From Ascidia mentula (taxonomy: Eukaryota; Chordata; Ascidiacea; Phlebobranchia; Ascidiidae): DNA of 64,000 nucleotides. Both the position numbers and the translations under genes were made by a program. The stretch spans positions 4,606,001 through 4,670,000 of the forward strand of contig OX387201.1 in NCBI GenBank assembly GCA_947561715.1, given 5' to 3'. Below, piece after piece: positions 1 through 11,294 of the stretch; positions within the stretch are counted from its first letter, which is position 1; every line of letters starts with the position of its first letter. The notes beneath the pieces are model-generated. The model was not told where the DNA came from, made no database searches, and was given only the letters and a program-made list of their open reading frames with translations.

Positions 1-537
1 CTGGAAGAACCAAGTGGTCACATCTACAAAGATTGTTGGCAACCACAATAGATTTGGTGTCACGAAGAGTTGACTTCTTCTCAACAACAAAAACTCCTAA
101 AACTGCTAGAATGATTTTTTCCAGTAATCTGTCAATATAAAGTCAAACTTAAATTTTGATTGTGTCTTTTAGTAATTCTACAAGATAGGGAAATACAAAA
201 AGGTACATAGTTCACAAATAACTACTTTATAAAAACGAACCTTCGAGCAGCATTGCTGTGTAAACAGAGTGCATTAAATACGAGTTGAGAAAATAATAAA
301 TTCAGCGTCAAAAACAATCGGAAAAGCAGCAGAAGACTTCCCAATGGCAAATACAGAAATATGACAATGGCTCCAATGGTGGTTTCAATTCTAAGGAAAA
401 AAATAAACGTTTTAATTAAATATTCATACAATTTTTTTGTGACCAACAACACTAAACAAAACGCATTTTTTAACGCATATTTCCCACATTTGGGCAAATT
501 TTTACCTTTGTAAAGCAAAAAGCTGTTTTATATCCAT
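1..537 (-). CDS. AUP1: AUP1 (lipid droplet-regulating VLDL assembly factor / ancient ubiquitous protein 1), 5' part
   Basis: Three exons can be placed: 506-537 (start ATG at 537), 241-390, and 128 to beyond the left edge. Splice phases agree (32 nt, phase 2; 150 nt; then AG|A) and all junctions are GT-AG. The first about 60 residues hold a short leader followed by one long hydrophobic hairpin (LYLPLGSLLLLFRLFL), as in AUP1, a monotopic ER and lipid-droplet protein that recruits the E2 enzyme UBE2G2 for ERAD. The third exon has AVLGVFV followed by a Leu-Arg-Asp and Val-Ala-Asn-Asn-Leu stretch. This aligns with the start of the AUP1 acyltransferase-like domain (AVLG...LRD...ISNH in vertebrates). 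The acyltransferase HxxxxD motif region and the C-terminal CUE domain would lie outside the window. LPCAT and GPAT relatives share the hydrophobic loop, but the N-terminal layout favours AUP1. Confidence 0.8.
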
Positions 538-2460
538 CTTGGTTATCCAATACCAACTTTAGGAATCATATAAAAACGCACATGAACGTTGTCTAACCTG
601 ATGACATAAATCTATCATAGTAATAGAAGAAAACCAATTGGACGTCAGAAACCCAGCGATTTAATGGGTAGATTGGGTAGATATCAATATCCAAGTTAAT
701 TTATGAAATTGTACCCGTAACGTGATTAAGGACAACTGGCTGATACTTCCTAATATTATTATTTTCTTTAACTAAACTTTTTAAAACACTTATTTCGGGT
801 AATACTACATTGTAATAATGCTAGATAAAGAAAGTGGCCAATGCTTTTAAACCTTTTTTGACATACGGCGCACCCCAAAGTACAAAAACATTTCTCGGCA
901 GACATTGGGGAACCAAAGAACGTCCTCATCGAAACACTACCATAGATGTTACAAAAATTTTCATAGCAAAAAGATCAAGAAAAGCTAACGACATATTCCG
1001 TTATAGAATGTTGATGTCCACGATGACATGAAGTTTGCCTGTTGTAAAAGCTGAAACAAGAAAAATACAATCGTGTGAGTTTATAAGTTATATGGGTATG
1101 TTGGTGCGTCTGTAAACGACAATATGGGGGTCATACAGGTTTAACAATGGCGCGACGTGTTGGTGAGTCGTTGAATTGTACGTTTTATTTCTCTGATATT
1201 TTCTGCCTCGTCTGGTTAATTAATCAGGACTCAGAAAGTTCTTCGCATAAATAGTGTATTCATATATTTCAATAGGCTCGGCATAACAGTATATAACGGT
1301 TTCTTCGGTTAAATTGTAGAGTATTTCGATCTTGATATGATTCAGTTAAAAGAACGAATTTACAGGTGCACACAGAGCTTTTATGCTTGGGTTTTCGGAA
1401 GCTGATTGGTTGGTCCAGTCACGTGATGTTATTCAACTTACATTTTAACATATATCTCAAACATAAGGTACATATTAACACTAAAACAAGGATGCAGGGT
1501 GATATAAACGTTGGCGCATCGTTGTTATTTGGCAAACAGGATGTTAGGTGATTCACGTCGAACTGAAGACGATCGATTATTGCGGACACATTTCGGGGTT
1601 ATGTTTACACAAAATGCGTGGTTAACAGGATACTATGCTTCCCGAAGACGTTGTTTGGTGATGTTACGCAAGAGGCTGCAATCGGTTGCGATGTCAAAGT
1701 GCTTAAGCAATGCCGAAAAGGTTATGACGACACGACCATACATATTTGGGCTTTTATTTACAGAGAGCACGACCATGTACACATTTAAGACACACACGAA
1801 AGCACCATTGCAATGAAAACAGCGTAGCAAAGCGTTTGCATACAAACGAATCTAATTCTAGGTGGAACTTCAGTCTTGATATAGGTAGGGAACCCGCGAT
1901 TGTTGATAGGAACAGAACAGAAATATCTAAATTGGTAATTATCACAAGAAAATGTTTCTATAATCAAAGGGGCGCGCGATACGTTTTTATTCGACAAAGT
2001 ATTTTGATTGTTCCTCCCCAACCCTCGTTAATTATTATTTTGTTAGAGAAGAAGCATCCAATAAATCCAGGCAGATAGAAATCATACACGTGTAATGAAA
2101 ACAGTATTGTTTTTTGTAACTGTTGGTTGATCATACACGAAATAAAAACCACCTGAATCATATTTGCATTAGTAACTACAGCAGTGTGCGTTGTGTTTGC
2201 TTAAAACCCACTGAACGATACTATACGCAGATAGAACACACCTTTACCATTACAAAAACGTGATGCACGTAAATAACTGGGCATAAAATTCCACTGTCTT
2301 GTTGCATGAAAAGAAAAATCTTCGAACATTACGCATAGAGAAGTTTGCATCGCACCGATGAATAATGACAAGCAAGTTCACAGCATTTCAGCTGCGCGTA
2401 AAGCTAGCTAAAAGGTTGAAACACGATAAAAGGTCAAACAAACTGGAATGCGACTGAGCA
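538..2460. other. intergenic, no gene recognised
   Basis: AT-rich sequence between the AUP1 start and the sulfite oxidase terminal exon. The several 60-110 codon open frames at 834-2161 overlap each other on both strands. They show no recognisable domain or splice structure, so I see nothing to annotate. The 5' end of AUP1 and the 3' UTR of the sulfite oxidase gene must lie here. Confidence 0.6.
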
Positions 2461-5400
2461 TCAATCTTCATGGGCTATTTGGACGGGCACACGATGCCAT
2501 GCATTTCTAAAAAAATAAAAATGACATACGGTTATTTAATTGAAAATAAAATCGGCTTAAAGACTTGTCGACAGTGGAGCGTATAATTTCATATTCAGAC
2601 CCCATAGAACACGCCACAACACTGAAAAAAAACCTGCAGTGGCAGATAAAAGGGTTGTCTTAAAATTGATTTTCATTTATCACACCATCGTCATTCTTCA
2701 GTAGTGCGTTATATTGCACTTTGAATATAGAAAAGGAAATTTCTGGGATCCGCCCTTGGTCGGTAGCAGATCTGTCATCAAAAATTCTTTACTCAAAGGT
2801 CCCATAGTTTTGGAAAATACGCTGTAGCACTATGTAATTTACGAGAGGGCAAGCAATAAAAAATCAAATGACTGCAAAATGCAAAAGAGCAAACAGCTAT
2901 GTTAGTGCTTTAACTGCTCGCTCTCTCTTGCATATTCCAGTAGTTTACACACTGTAATATTTGATTTTGCTTTGCTGATACTTTGAATGCACGCAGTAAT
3001 TCCAATGACAAAACAATATGAAGCATATATGACTCACGTATGGTCCCAATTACACGGACGAAGACACAGTTACTGTTTTTGAAAATACTTGTTCGCATAA
3101 CTGTGGTTTTCAGACGCGAAACAACGAATAACACGCAAACAACTGTTTCACAAAACTATGGATGCTGTTAGTAAAGATTTTCTTCCTACAACAAACTCAA
3201 TGGAAAACTTACGACAGAAATCCACGGAGATTCCAGATTGCTCCCATGCCTTCAGGCTGGCAGTTGAAGGCGGAGTCGACGGCCTACATAAATAAGGCGG
3301 TATAATTATATAAGAAGTAACCCCAGTGCTATAGCTGGGTAGTTGCTATAGCCGGGCTTCACATGCATATAAATCACCATAACGTTAAAAAAACGTGACA
3401 CTTTCCTTTAAAAGCGCGAAATAAAAAACGGAACACTTTCCTTTAAAAGCGCGATATCAGGAACATGAATATATTACCTTGCACACTAGCTCCACCTTTT
3501 GACCGGGTTTTACAGGAACATCGGCACTCCACAACGTCCACGACCAGCAGTGGGCTGAATCATCAGCATTCGGTTCGTCTTTTGTCAGTTTAGCCTCCTA
3601 AACGAGTTTTCGAGCGTGCCAGTCAGGGTTCGAATTAGGGTAACGTGTTGCTACAACTATGGGGATAACTAGGCCGTCTTACGACTGTCCCTGCCCCTTT
3701 AACAGTCAAACCTGCCAGGTCTTTCCGCCGTCCGAAGAAACGTCGACACGGACGATGTCTCTTCCGCCACCGCTCCACGCGTAACCTTTGACCTCCACGT
3801 GACCTTGCTCATCGTAGACGGTCGCGTTGGCAGCTGGTGAGGAGATGGCAGATATGACTGGCATTTCCTGTTTGACCAAGGTTTATAATTTACCACAGTA
3901 TAGTTTTTTCGTATACGGGGTTACACCGTTTGTTAGTTTTTGTTCCTTATAATGGAAATAATTATTAACTTGGATAGGTTAATATTTTAAACTAATCAAA
4001 TTTTAATGACAGCATATTTGACGCTATTAACCCAATTATTCTATAGCAATACCTCACACACTGGCGGCAATCGAGGTTGTTTTGAGTGCGGTAAACGTAT
4101 AAGCTTATACATATTCTAATCTCGGGGCATTATTTTACCCATACCCAAGACTTGATTAAATATACACATTCATGTTGTCATCAGTAATCTTCTTATATGC
4201 TGTGGCGCTATTTTCTACCACGTGTTGCCTATACCTGTATGGAAGGCGCGGTCTTGTAGTTGGCCGTTTCGAACGTGGTGCTGGGAGAGAAGGCCTTGTA
4301 GTCGTTGCGTTGCCAATGGGAGTGACTTTCTTCGTGACTCACGCATACCTTGTGGACCCACTTGACGTTTCGGGCCCCAACGTACCCAGGTACAATCGCA
4401 CGGACGGGGTAACCGTGGTCCCTTGTGTAAAAAAAATTTCGTCAAAAAATTACCCTCGACATTGTTAATTCTTGGAAACCCTTTCATTTGCAGAATTAGG
4501 TTTGCGATACTAATGGTTATAAATTGCAAATATTCGGACTGGGGCCTACATTTATTTACTAATTAACAAAAGCACACATTAGACAGCAGTATATTGTCAC
4601 GTGGCCACCCATAGTAACAAACGGGAAAATTATTAGCAAGTTTCTAGAATAAAAATTTGAAGCGAACATTTGCTACACTGTAACAATTAAAACGTTTTGC
4701 ACTGCACTGCAGTCAATCGTAATACACACAGCCCTCGTGCACGTTTCGTCCACTCGGTTATCTCAAGTGCGCGTCAATAATAACAAACTGGCTGTTACGC
4801 AACGATCGAACGTGACCTTTTCCTAATATCGCTGTAGGCGACCGAAGATAGTTATGTAATAGCTAATACGGCGAAATTTAACGCAAAATTCAAGCGAAAA
4901 TCTGCGCCTTTTGCTCTACAAAGGTCTGATGCAAATACCCTCAGCAATAAGCAATAAATAAACAAATGAATGATAACCTTCCTATTTTAAGCATGCAAAT
5001 AAATTGATCGTAGTATCAAAGTTAACAGACTGAACTTGTGCAACTGCACATTACCCAACAATAGCAACGTGTAAGCAAACCTTGGAATATCAACGCCGTT
5101 CATTTTATAAGCAAGGATGACGTCACCATCCGCTGCCATTGCCTTGCCAACTGGTATCGAGCCCCCGTAGCAAGCCTTGGTAATGTCGTCGTCCTTTCCA
5201 TCGAAGTGGATGTGCTTCACATTGGGATCCTTAGGGTTAATGCCCGCATCCAAAAGTATATCTCTGAGTCTACATGAGAAAGGTAGCTGATACATTTTAA
5301 GTCGTTAAGGTGGAGGTTAGTTCTCACAGCTAGAAACTGGATAACGTTTTTGTGTGTCCAATACAATCAGACAACCAGATGCAAAAGAGGTTTTGACAAA

Positions 5401-8400
5401 AGATATAAGGCCGATGAAATGCATCATTTTCATACATGTTAACAAAGGCTTTACCTCTTCACAGTGACCACATCAGAACTTAAGGGGCTGCACAGGAGCA
5501 ACCCACACAAACAGAGATAAGCAAAGTCACACTGTTAAATATTTATTACCAACAGACGTACTAGGCAACTTTCAACTATAATTAAAACCCTTTATCTGCG
5601 TTTACCAAGAAGTGAAAGAAAATGTTTAACTTATTCCGAACGTTAGGTCAGGCTGTTTATGTACACGCTAATTAAAACGTAGCCTCACGTGAGAGAATCA
5701 CGTTTATGAAAGGATACAAGCACAAAGTGATTCGTAAGGTTAAAAAAAACAACAATTTCCATTTAGAACAGGTGCAACCTGCGTCTTTTTCCAAAAACAC
5801 GGGCAGACAAAACAAAACAACGTTGTGTCCCACCCACTTGACGTTGCAGCCCAGGTTGAGCCGTTTACAACGAAATTACGACATGTTGTATCAACAGCAG
5901 TCGCTCAACTGTGTGCAATGGATTTATGTGCTGACGCAGACCATTTAAAACGAGTTCCACGTGTATGCGGTGACCGATATGCGAACGTTCGCAAGCAATA
6001 TGAAAAAACATGTCACAATAAGCAGTTATCGGACACGTTTTCCAAACCTTGTAGCCGCATTGTATTTTTCTTTAACAAAGAAAACATGTTTTCTATGTAA
6101 TAAGATCTATTTAACATTATGATAAACAACTAAATGTTTATAGCATGGTCATTTGGCCATGGGGATAATTAAACACGTAGTTGTAACGCGTAACCACCAA
6201 AATCTTGGAAACTCGGGTTTTAAAGCGTTTGGAAACAAATTTGGCCTAACTGAAAAATTTGCCTGCAATACTACATTGTTCTCGAGAAGGTTGTCCCAAT
6301 TTGTTTTAACCGAATATTGCGTTTTCGTGACGCGGTTCTTGTGATGTTTCTTTTGAATTTATTAAAAAGTGCTGATAGGGCACCCAACAAACTTGAACCG
6401 GGTCAACCGTAGGCTAAAATGAGAGCAAACAGTCGCCCACCGACGTTACCTTTATAGCGCAACAAACCAGACGTGTGAGTTTGCTGAACCAGCATTGAAC
6501 ACCGGGTGAGCATATTTACATTGCTCGGTTCAAACCTTACGCTGCAGCGACAGGTTTCAATCACAAGCCAAGGCTTTCAGCATTGTTGCTAGGGTGTATT
6601 TCTTGTACTCTACAATAGTCATTCGGTACCTTTCGTTGCATATTCCAAATAGATTTCAATTACCACTATCCATTACAACGTGATGCTTATTCTCCTCACA
6701 ATACACCCGTGCTTACCTTACTCCGGTCCATCTAGCCGTGCCGATTGCGCAGGGGCCCCAGGACAGTCCTTTCACCGTTTTGAAGTTTGACATCTCTTCG
6801 CGGCGATTTCCAGCGCACTGGATGGTGGTCGTTATGGTAACGGGCTTATAGCGTTTTTTCAGTTCGTCCAGCGAGAGCTTGATAGTCCGGCGGCCAGCGT
6901 TTACCTCTAGCCTGGAGGTAGCAACATAGATTAAGATCGTGAAGTTCAACTGTTATTTTACCAAAAACTGAAAACCATATACCGTTATAAATGAAACTGC
7001 ACTGTTACATTCGTACATATAAACGCTCGATGTCCATTGGTTCATGCTAAAAACGCGTACCTGAAAGTCTTGGGGTCTATGGCCGGCACTGGAAGGTGGT
7101 TGCGTACGTAGAAGAGTTCGTTAGGCGTGATATAACTATCGGTCAGCACTTCCAGCGGCGGTTCGGCGTTAAACGGCTTCTTCGAATTGACTTTAAAAAC
7201 AGGCAGGCGAGAAGGTTCGTTGGCGAAAGGGTCATTGAGGTCAAGCGCTTTCTGTCATAGAAAAAAATGTCATTAAAATACAGACTGAGTATTTCCTGTC
7301 ACTGTCTGTTAGGAATTGTTATATCAGCAGGGCTAAATGAATAGCCTGCCAATCGGTCCACTGTTATACATTACCTCTTTACATGATACAGAATATTGTA
7401 CATACATAATATGTGTATTTTGTTTATAGCTAATAGTTTCTATTTGTTACAGCAAACAATAAAAACGTAACGGTTTAAACAATTTAGGGAAAAACACAGA
7501 CAAGTTTGTTGAAGTTAGAGAATAACTTAACTTCAATTTATGTCACAATAATGATTGCATGGTTAAGACAACCTGGTCTTTCTTGGACAGCGTTCCAATC
7601 TTATACTGTTCTAATATTTCCAAAACTTCTGCTGTCTGGTGGACAGCATACATGTTCCAGAAGGCATCAATTGGACCACCAGCTCCAAGAAGAATTTTGT
7701 CTCCTAAAGTCAGAAGCCAATATTGAAGTTGTTCCTTCCAAACAGTTATTACCCAGTAAAAAAATGGTAAATTACCTCCAGGATGACCCTCTACAAAGTC
7801 ACTAATGTCATATACAGCATCCTTATATGAAACCCAAATCCCTGATGATTTTGTTGAATGCTTTGCAACATCATCTGCAGAGTAAACTGGTATTGCCTGT
7901 GCAAGAACAGAATACACTGGTAAGAAATTGGCACCAATGCCAGGACATACAGTACCTTGGCATGGGCAATCGTACTATTTCTAATTTTCCACTCATCGGG
8001 CAAAGCTTTATAGAGCAGATAGGCTGAAAGAGCTCCTGCACCAGCAAGAGATGCTTTTTTCCATCTAGATTTGGTAAAATGTCATTTGTTTAGGTAATTT
8101 GTGCACTGACAGCTACAAATCTACCAAAGATATTTACTATAACCAAGCCAAAAATATATTTTAAAACAATGCAGAGCTGTTAGAGAGATTTAATAACAAA
8201 ACACTTGAAAATAAAATAACACTAATAAGTACATGAACTACTGGACAGTAGCATAATCATGGTATTTGAAATATTGATTACCTGGAGCTTTCATGGAAGT
8301 GATTAGAGTTACTTGAGTAGGCAGAAGTGAGTCTGAAACATAAAAGTGTGAGTAAACATTTGCTCACAGTCTGACGCTATCTCATGTGTTTGTTTAAGAT

Positions 8401-8904
8401 TAATCCATTGTTCATAGTTAATCACATGCAAATATGCACAGCAAAATTTTCAGAAACGCTACAACATTATCAAACATCTTAAATGATTGTTATGGTTATA
8501 TGTACTTGGACAACAAACAGAGGTCTTGAGTTTTTTAATGTAATTTTTGTACATACAACATATGGCAAATGCATTACCAAAGATCATTTTATTGAAAGTG
8601 CACTATTACTACATTGCCACTGTTGCAAAGATCAAAATACCACCTAGCACATGGCTGAACTTTGATGAGCTGAACAATTCCCCTGCCTTGGTTTACTCTG
8701 GTTAAGACCTGTAACATACATTTGAAACACTGCTGTAAATACATGCAATGTCAAGATTGCGTCATAAAAATCACACACAAGTAAGTTTTTTCACTAAAAC
8801 CATTTTAATTGGTTTTTTATGATAAACGCTGACCAACAGCTTGCTAAAAAAACATTGTATATACTAGGCACAAAATGTACAAGCAAACTTACACGGAATG
8901 CCAT
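2461..8904 (-). CDS. SUOX: sulfite oxidase, mitochondrial (complete, 14 exons, 547 aa)
   Basis: Oxidises sulfite to sulfate in the mitochondrial intermembrane space and passes electrons to cytochrome c. Exons: 8893-8904, 8644-8708, 8282-8332, 7956-8064, 7776-7896, 7573-7703, 7061-7251, 6717-6911, 5081-5269, 4235-4421, 3712-3867, 3478-3597, 3213-3283, 2461-2506. Every junction is GT-AG and in phase, and the 547-aa total matches the family (about 545 aa). Residues 1-79 form a basic presequence plus a hydrophobic segment, as expected for mitochondrial targeting. Residues 80-163 are the cytochrome b5 domain with heme-ligand His in HPGG (about 117) and AVHQ (about 141). Then follows the molybdopterin domain with the Mo-ligand Cys in QCAGNRR (about 259) and GARNVKW, and a C-terminal dimerisation domain ([22 protein letters not shown]). 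No key residue is missing. The tiny first (12 nt) and last (46 nt) exons are easily missed by gene finders. Confidence 0.96.
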
Positions 8905-9248
8905 GATCCTTCGATGCTACAAAATAAATAAAAATACTACGGGAAAATAATCCACAACTTGCAATAGGTTCAATTTTACGCTCCTTATGTGAACGTGACT
9001 GTCTTGAACTTTTAGGCAGAAAGCCACCAGAGCGTGCAAGCAATATTGGGAAAGTACCGTGTTCGAGGTGATTCATCAAATTCTCAAGCCGTGCAGGTTA
9101 ATCTTAAACTTAAAGGTTCGCAAATAACTCCACAAACAAATTGTAGCGATTACGTACGTTTACAGTATACCAGCAATCGACAGTGGAAATTACAAAAACG
9201 CATTCCGTCACACTGTACGGCTCAAAAACCTGCTAACACATTAGTTAA
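8905..9248. other. intergenic / sulfite oxidase 5' flank
   Basis: This stretch should hold the 5' UTR and promoter of the minus-strand sulfite oxidase gene. No TATA box is evident. Open frames on both strands here (8864-9079, 9034-9318) overlap the MITE or the first exon and are not supported as genes. Confidence 0.4.
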
Positions 9249-9560
9249 TAATGATGCACCGAAAAACATGTGCTTGAATGGATCTGATCCTATCATACAG
9301 CCTTTTATTGGCACTTAAAGAATGCTGTACCAACTGCTTAAAGTTGACAATTTCGATGACAATTAACAAATAAAACAAACTAGTACAGTTTGAACAATGA
9401 TTCTAAACTGTACTAAACTTTGCGTATCAGTGTTACATGCAGTAACAAAGTTTCGGTTTCGGCCGAATTTGGCAAAAATATTCGGCCGAAACCGAATAAT
9501 TATAAAAACCTTGGTTTCGGTCGAATAAATTCGGCAAACCGAACTTTCGGTGCACCCCTA
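9249..9560 (-). mobile_element. non-autonomous hAT-type element (MITE), copy 1
   Basis: The 312-bp element is bounded by imperfect terminal inverted repeats (start TAATGATGCACCGAAA, end TTTCGGTGCACCCCTA). Imperfect 8-bp flanks TTAGTTAA and GTAGTTAT suggest a target-site duplication. The interior carries several TTCGGTTTCGGCCGAA palindromes. The right end is the reverse complement of the left end of the 38671-39120 element, so the two are the same family in opposite orientation. No transposase frame. An 8-bp duplication with TAGGG-type ends is typical of the hAT superfamily. Confidence 0.75.
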
Positions 9561-9868
9561 GTAGTTATATACAAATGTTTTTTATTCAAGTTACAAAACG
9601 ACATGACAAATCGAATGCTTGCATTTGTATATGACGTCACATTTCTCGTATGTTATGTTGTGTTTACGTGGCATCTGTATTTTATTAACGTCGAGTAATA
9701 CGCCACGAACCCATTTCAACATACGGCGGATAACACGCTGTTTATTGTATGCACGGAAGACAGCTAATTATCCGGCTATTCAAATTACGTGACCCTTCCA
9801 TCAACACAGCTGTCATTTCAAATGAGTCACGTATCAGTCCGAACCCAAACGACCCTGTATGCGTTTTC

Positions 9869-9876
9869 TATATAAG
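9869..9876 (+). promoter_or_regulatory. TATA box candidate
   Basis: TATATAAG followed about 25-30 bases later by the start of a GAGTCA-rich 10-bp repeat. This is the strongest core-promoter match seen in the window, but no confident transcript is known to start here. Confidence 0.4.
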
Positions 9877-9900
9877 CCACACCACTTTGGGTAAAACAGG

Positions 9901-9960
9901 AGGAGTCAGATAGAGTCACATAGAGAAATATAGAGTCACGGAGAGTCGCATAGAGTCATT
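9901..9960 (+). repeat. 10-bp tandem repeat (TAGAGTCACA-like, about 6 units)
   Basis: Successive 10-base blocks read AGGAGTCAGA, TAGAGTCACA, TAGAGAAATA, TAGAGTCACG, GAGAGTCGCA, TAGAGTCATT. The GAGTCA core resembles an AP-1/bZIP half-site spaced by one helical turn. It lies immediately downstream of the TATA box. Confidence 0.75.
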
Positions 9961-10719
9961 TTAAGTCAAGACATTAAGTCGATAATTTTCAAGCCAAACA
10001 GACATACATTTTAGTACGCGTGGTTTGTAACGTTTTATTGTAATATTCGTGCGACTGTTATTTATGCATTAAACTGACAGATTAACTTTGGTTTAGATAG
10101 TAGACTTTTTATCAGGAGTCAGATATACGGCAGTGTTAATATTTTGTGTAGACGTTTTAAAGAACGCCCTACACATTGAACAATTTGAGAAAAACCTAAA
10201 AATACAAGTGTCAGCCCCCAAGTGCGCTTATTGATAAAGGAAAAACATGTGCCACTGCGAAAGAGACTTTTTTAATATCACAAGCGATTGCTGGGATGAT
10301 CAAGCCTTTGCTGTGCAAATTTCTTAGTTTCGAGGCAAACAAAGGCGCCCATGGGCTTGTAACATACGTCACAGAAATCAGTGTTTATATTTCGTAATGT
10401 TTCGTGTGCAGCAATGCACAAGTTTTGCAAAATCCCATACTGCGACCCATATGGTAAACTTATCGAATGTTCTCGAGTAAAAAGTGATTCATTCAACATC
10501 CTGTTTACCCCATAAAATGTTCTCCTATGCTTATGTCACATCACACATATGTTCTTGTATTATATTACTTCAAGCGCCTCATGATATCACGTGACATTAT
10601 TGACCAATCAGCTATCATGCTGGAGAGCGTTAAAGAGCCCAGTTTTTACCTGTAAATTCAGTCTAGTCTTCGCCATTCTGTACGCTGACATTCTATCAAC
10701 GTTGTATTGAAAAGTTGTA

Positions 10720-11034
10720 ATGTACCGTCGTAATGAAGCAGATAACAGAAATGAATATAATTATTCGGAAAGATATCCTAGTTCTGGGTGCTTTATAGGA
10801 CGGGGTAGAAGCAGGTTTAACAATCGAAGAGACTCAATTCGCGCTCAGGCCATCGAAACACTGTTAAATATCTCTGAGACACTTAAAGTTATTTACAGGC
10901 TCCCTTTTTTATTTCCCTGGCCCTCTTCGGCACAAGTAAAAGAAAGCCGCCTCGGAACGCTCTCCGGCAAAAATCCTGGGCCGTTTATGTCAAAAATAGA
11001 TGCAAAAAACCTAATGCCAGCACAATTAAATTAA
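10720..11034 (+). CDS. hypothetical 104-aa ORF
   Basis: An ATG-started frame with an Arg/Asn/Tyr-rich beginning (MYRRNEADNRNEYNYSERY) and a GRGRSRF stretch. It is preceded by a CCAAT box about 110 bases upstream. No domain is recognised and no homologue is known to me. The composition of the first 50 residues is unlike the random frames nearby, which is the only reason to list it. It could equally be chance, or the first exon of a spliced gene. Confidence 0.2.
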   Translation: MYRRNEADNRNEYNYSERYPSSGCFIGRGRSRFNNRRDSIRAQAIETLLNISETLKVIYRLPFLFPWPSSAQVKESRLGTLSGKNPGPFMSKIDAKNLMPAQLN

Positions 11035-11255
11035 TGTTTTGCACAGTTTCAAAAACCTTTTGTTTGTTTATCGTTCTAATGTTCCGGTGAGGAACATTAT
11101 CTACTCATACATCTGATTATACTGTCACAAGACACATTCTGCCGGTCAGCACCTGAATTAAAGCACCTAAGAGTTTAACTTTACTTTGCAACACAATACA
11201 TGCCGCATGTAGTCCAACAAGACACTTGATACTTACTCGAGAGTTTAAATTGTAT

Positions 11256-11261
11256 TTTATT
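11256..11261 (-). terminator. polyadenylation signal (AATAAA) for POLD3
   Basis: AATAAA on the minus strand, about 34 bases after the POLD3 stop codon (stop at 11295-11297). Confidence 0.7.
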
Positions 11262-11294
11262 TGAGATTTACCTCCAAAAATCAACTGTGTGATA

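Larger units (their letters stand above)
9561..10719. other. intergenic with promoter-like sequences
   Basis: No gene is recognised. It contains a perfect TATA box (9869-9876), a 10-bp-period repeat (9901-9960) and a CCAAT box near 10609 (GACCAATCAGC), all consistent with one or two plus-strand promoters. The minus-strand frame at 10278-10499 has no recognisable features. Confidence 0.4.

Noticed and set aside
1366..2161. Overlapping 60-110 codon frames on both strands near 1.4-2.2 kb
   Set aside because: They overlap one another on opposite strands without domain, splice or composition support.
3683..3711. Longer sulfite oxidase exon 11 ending at GTC|GTAAGA
   Set aside because: In the correct frame a TGA follows CAG GTT. 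The donor at 3712 restores the TWQ|EAKL junction and keeps phase 0.
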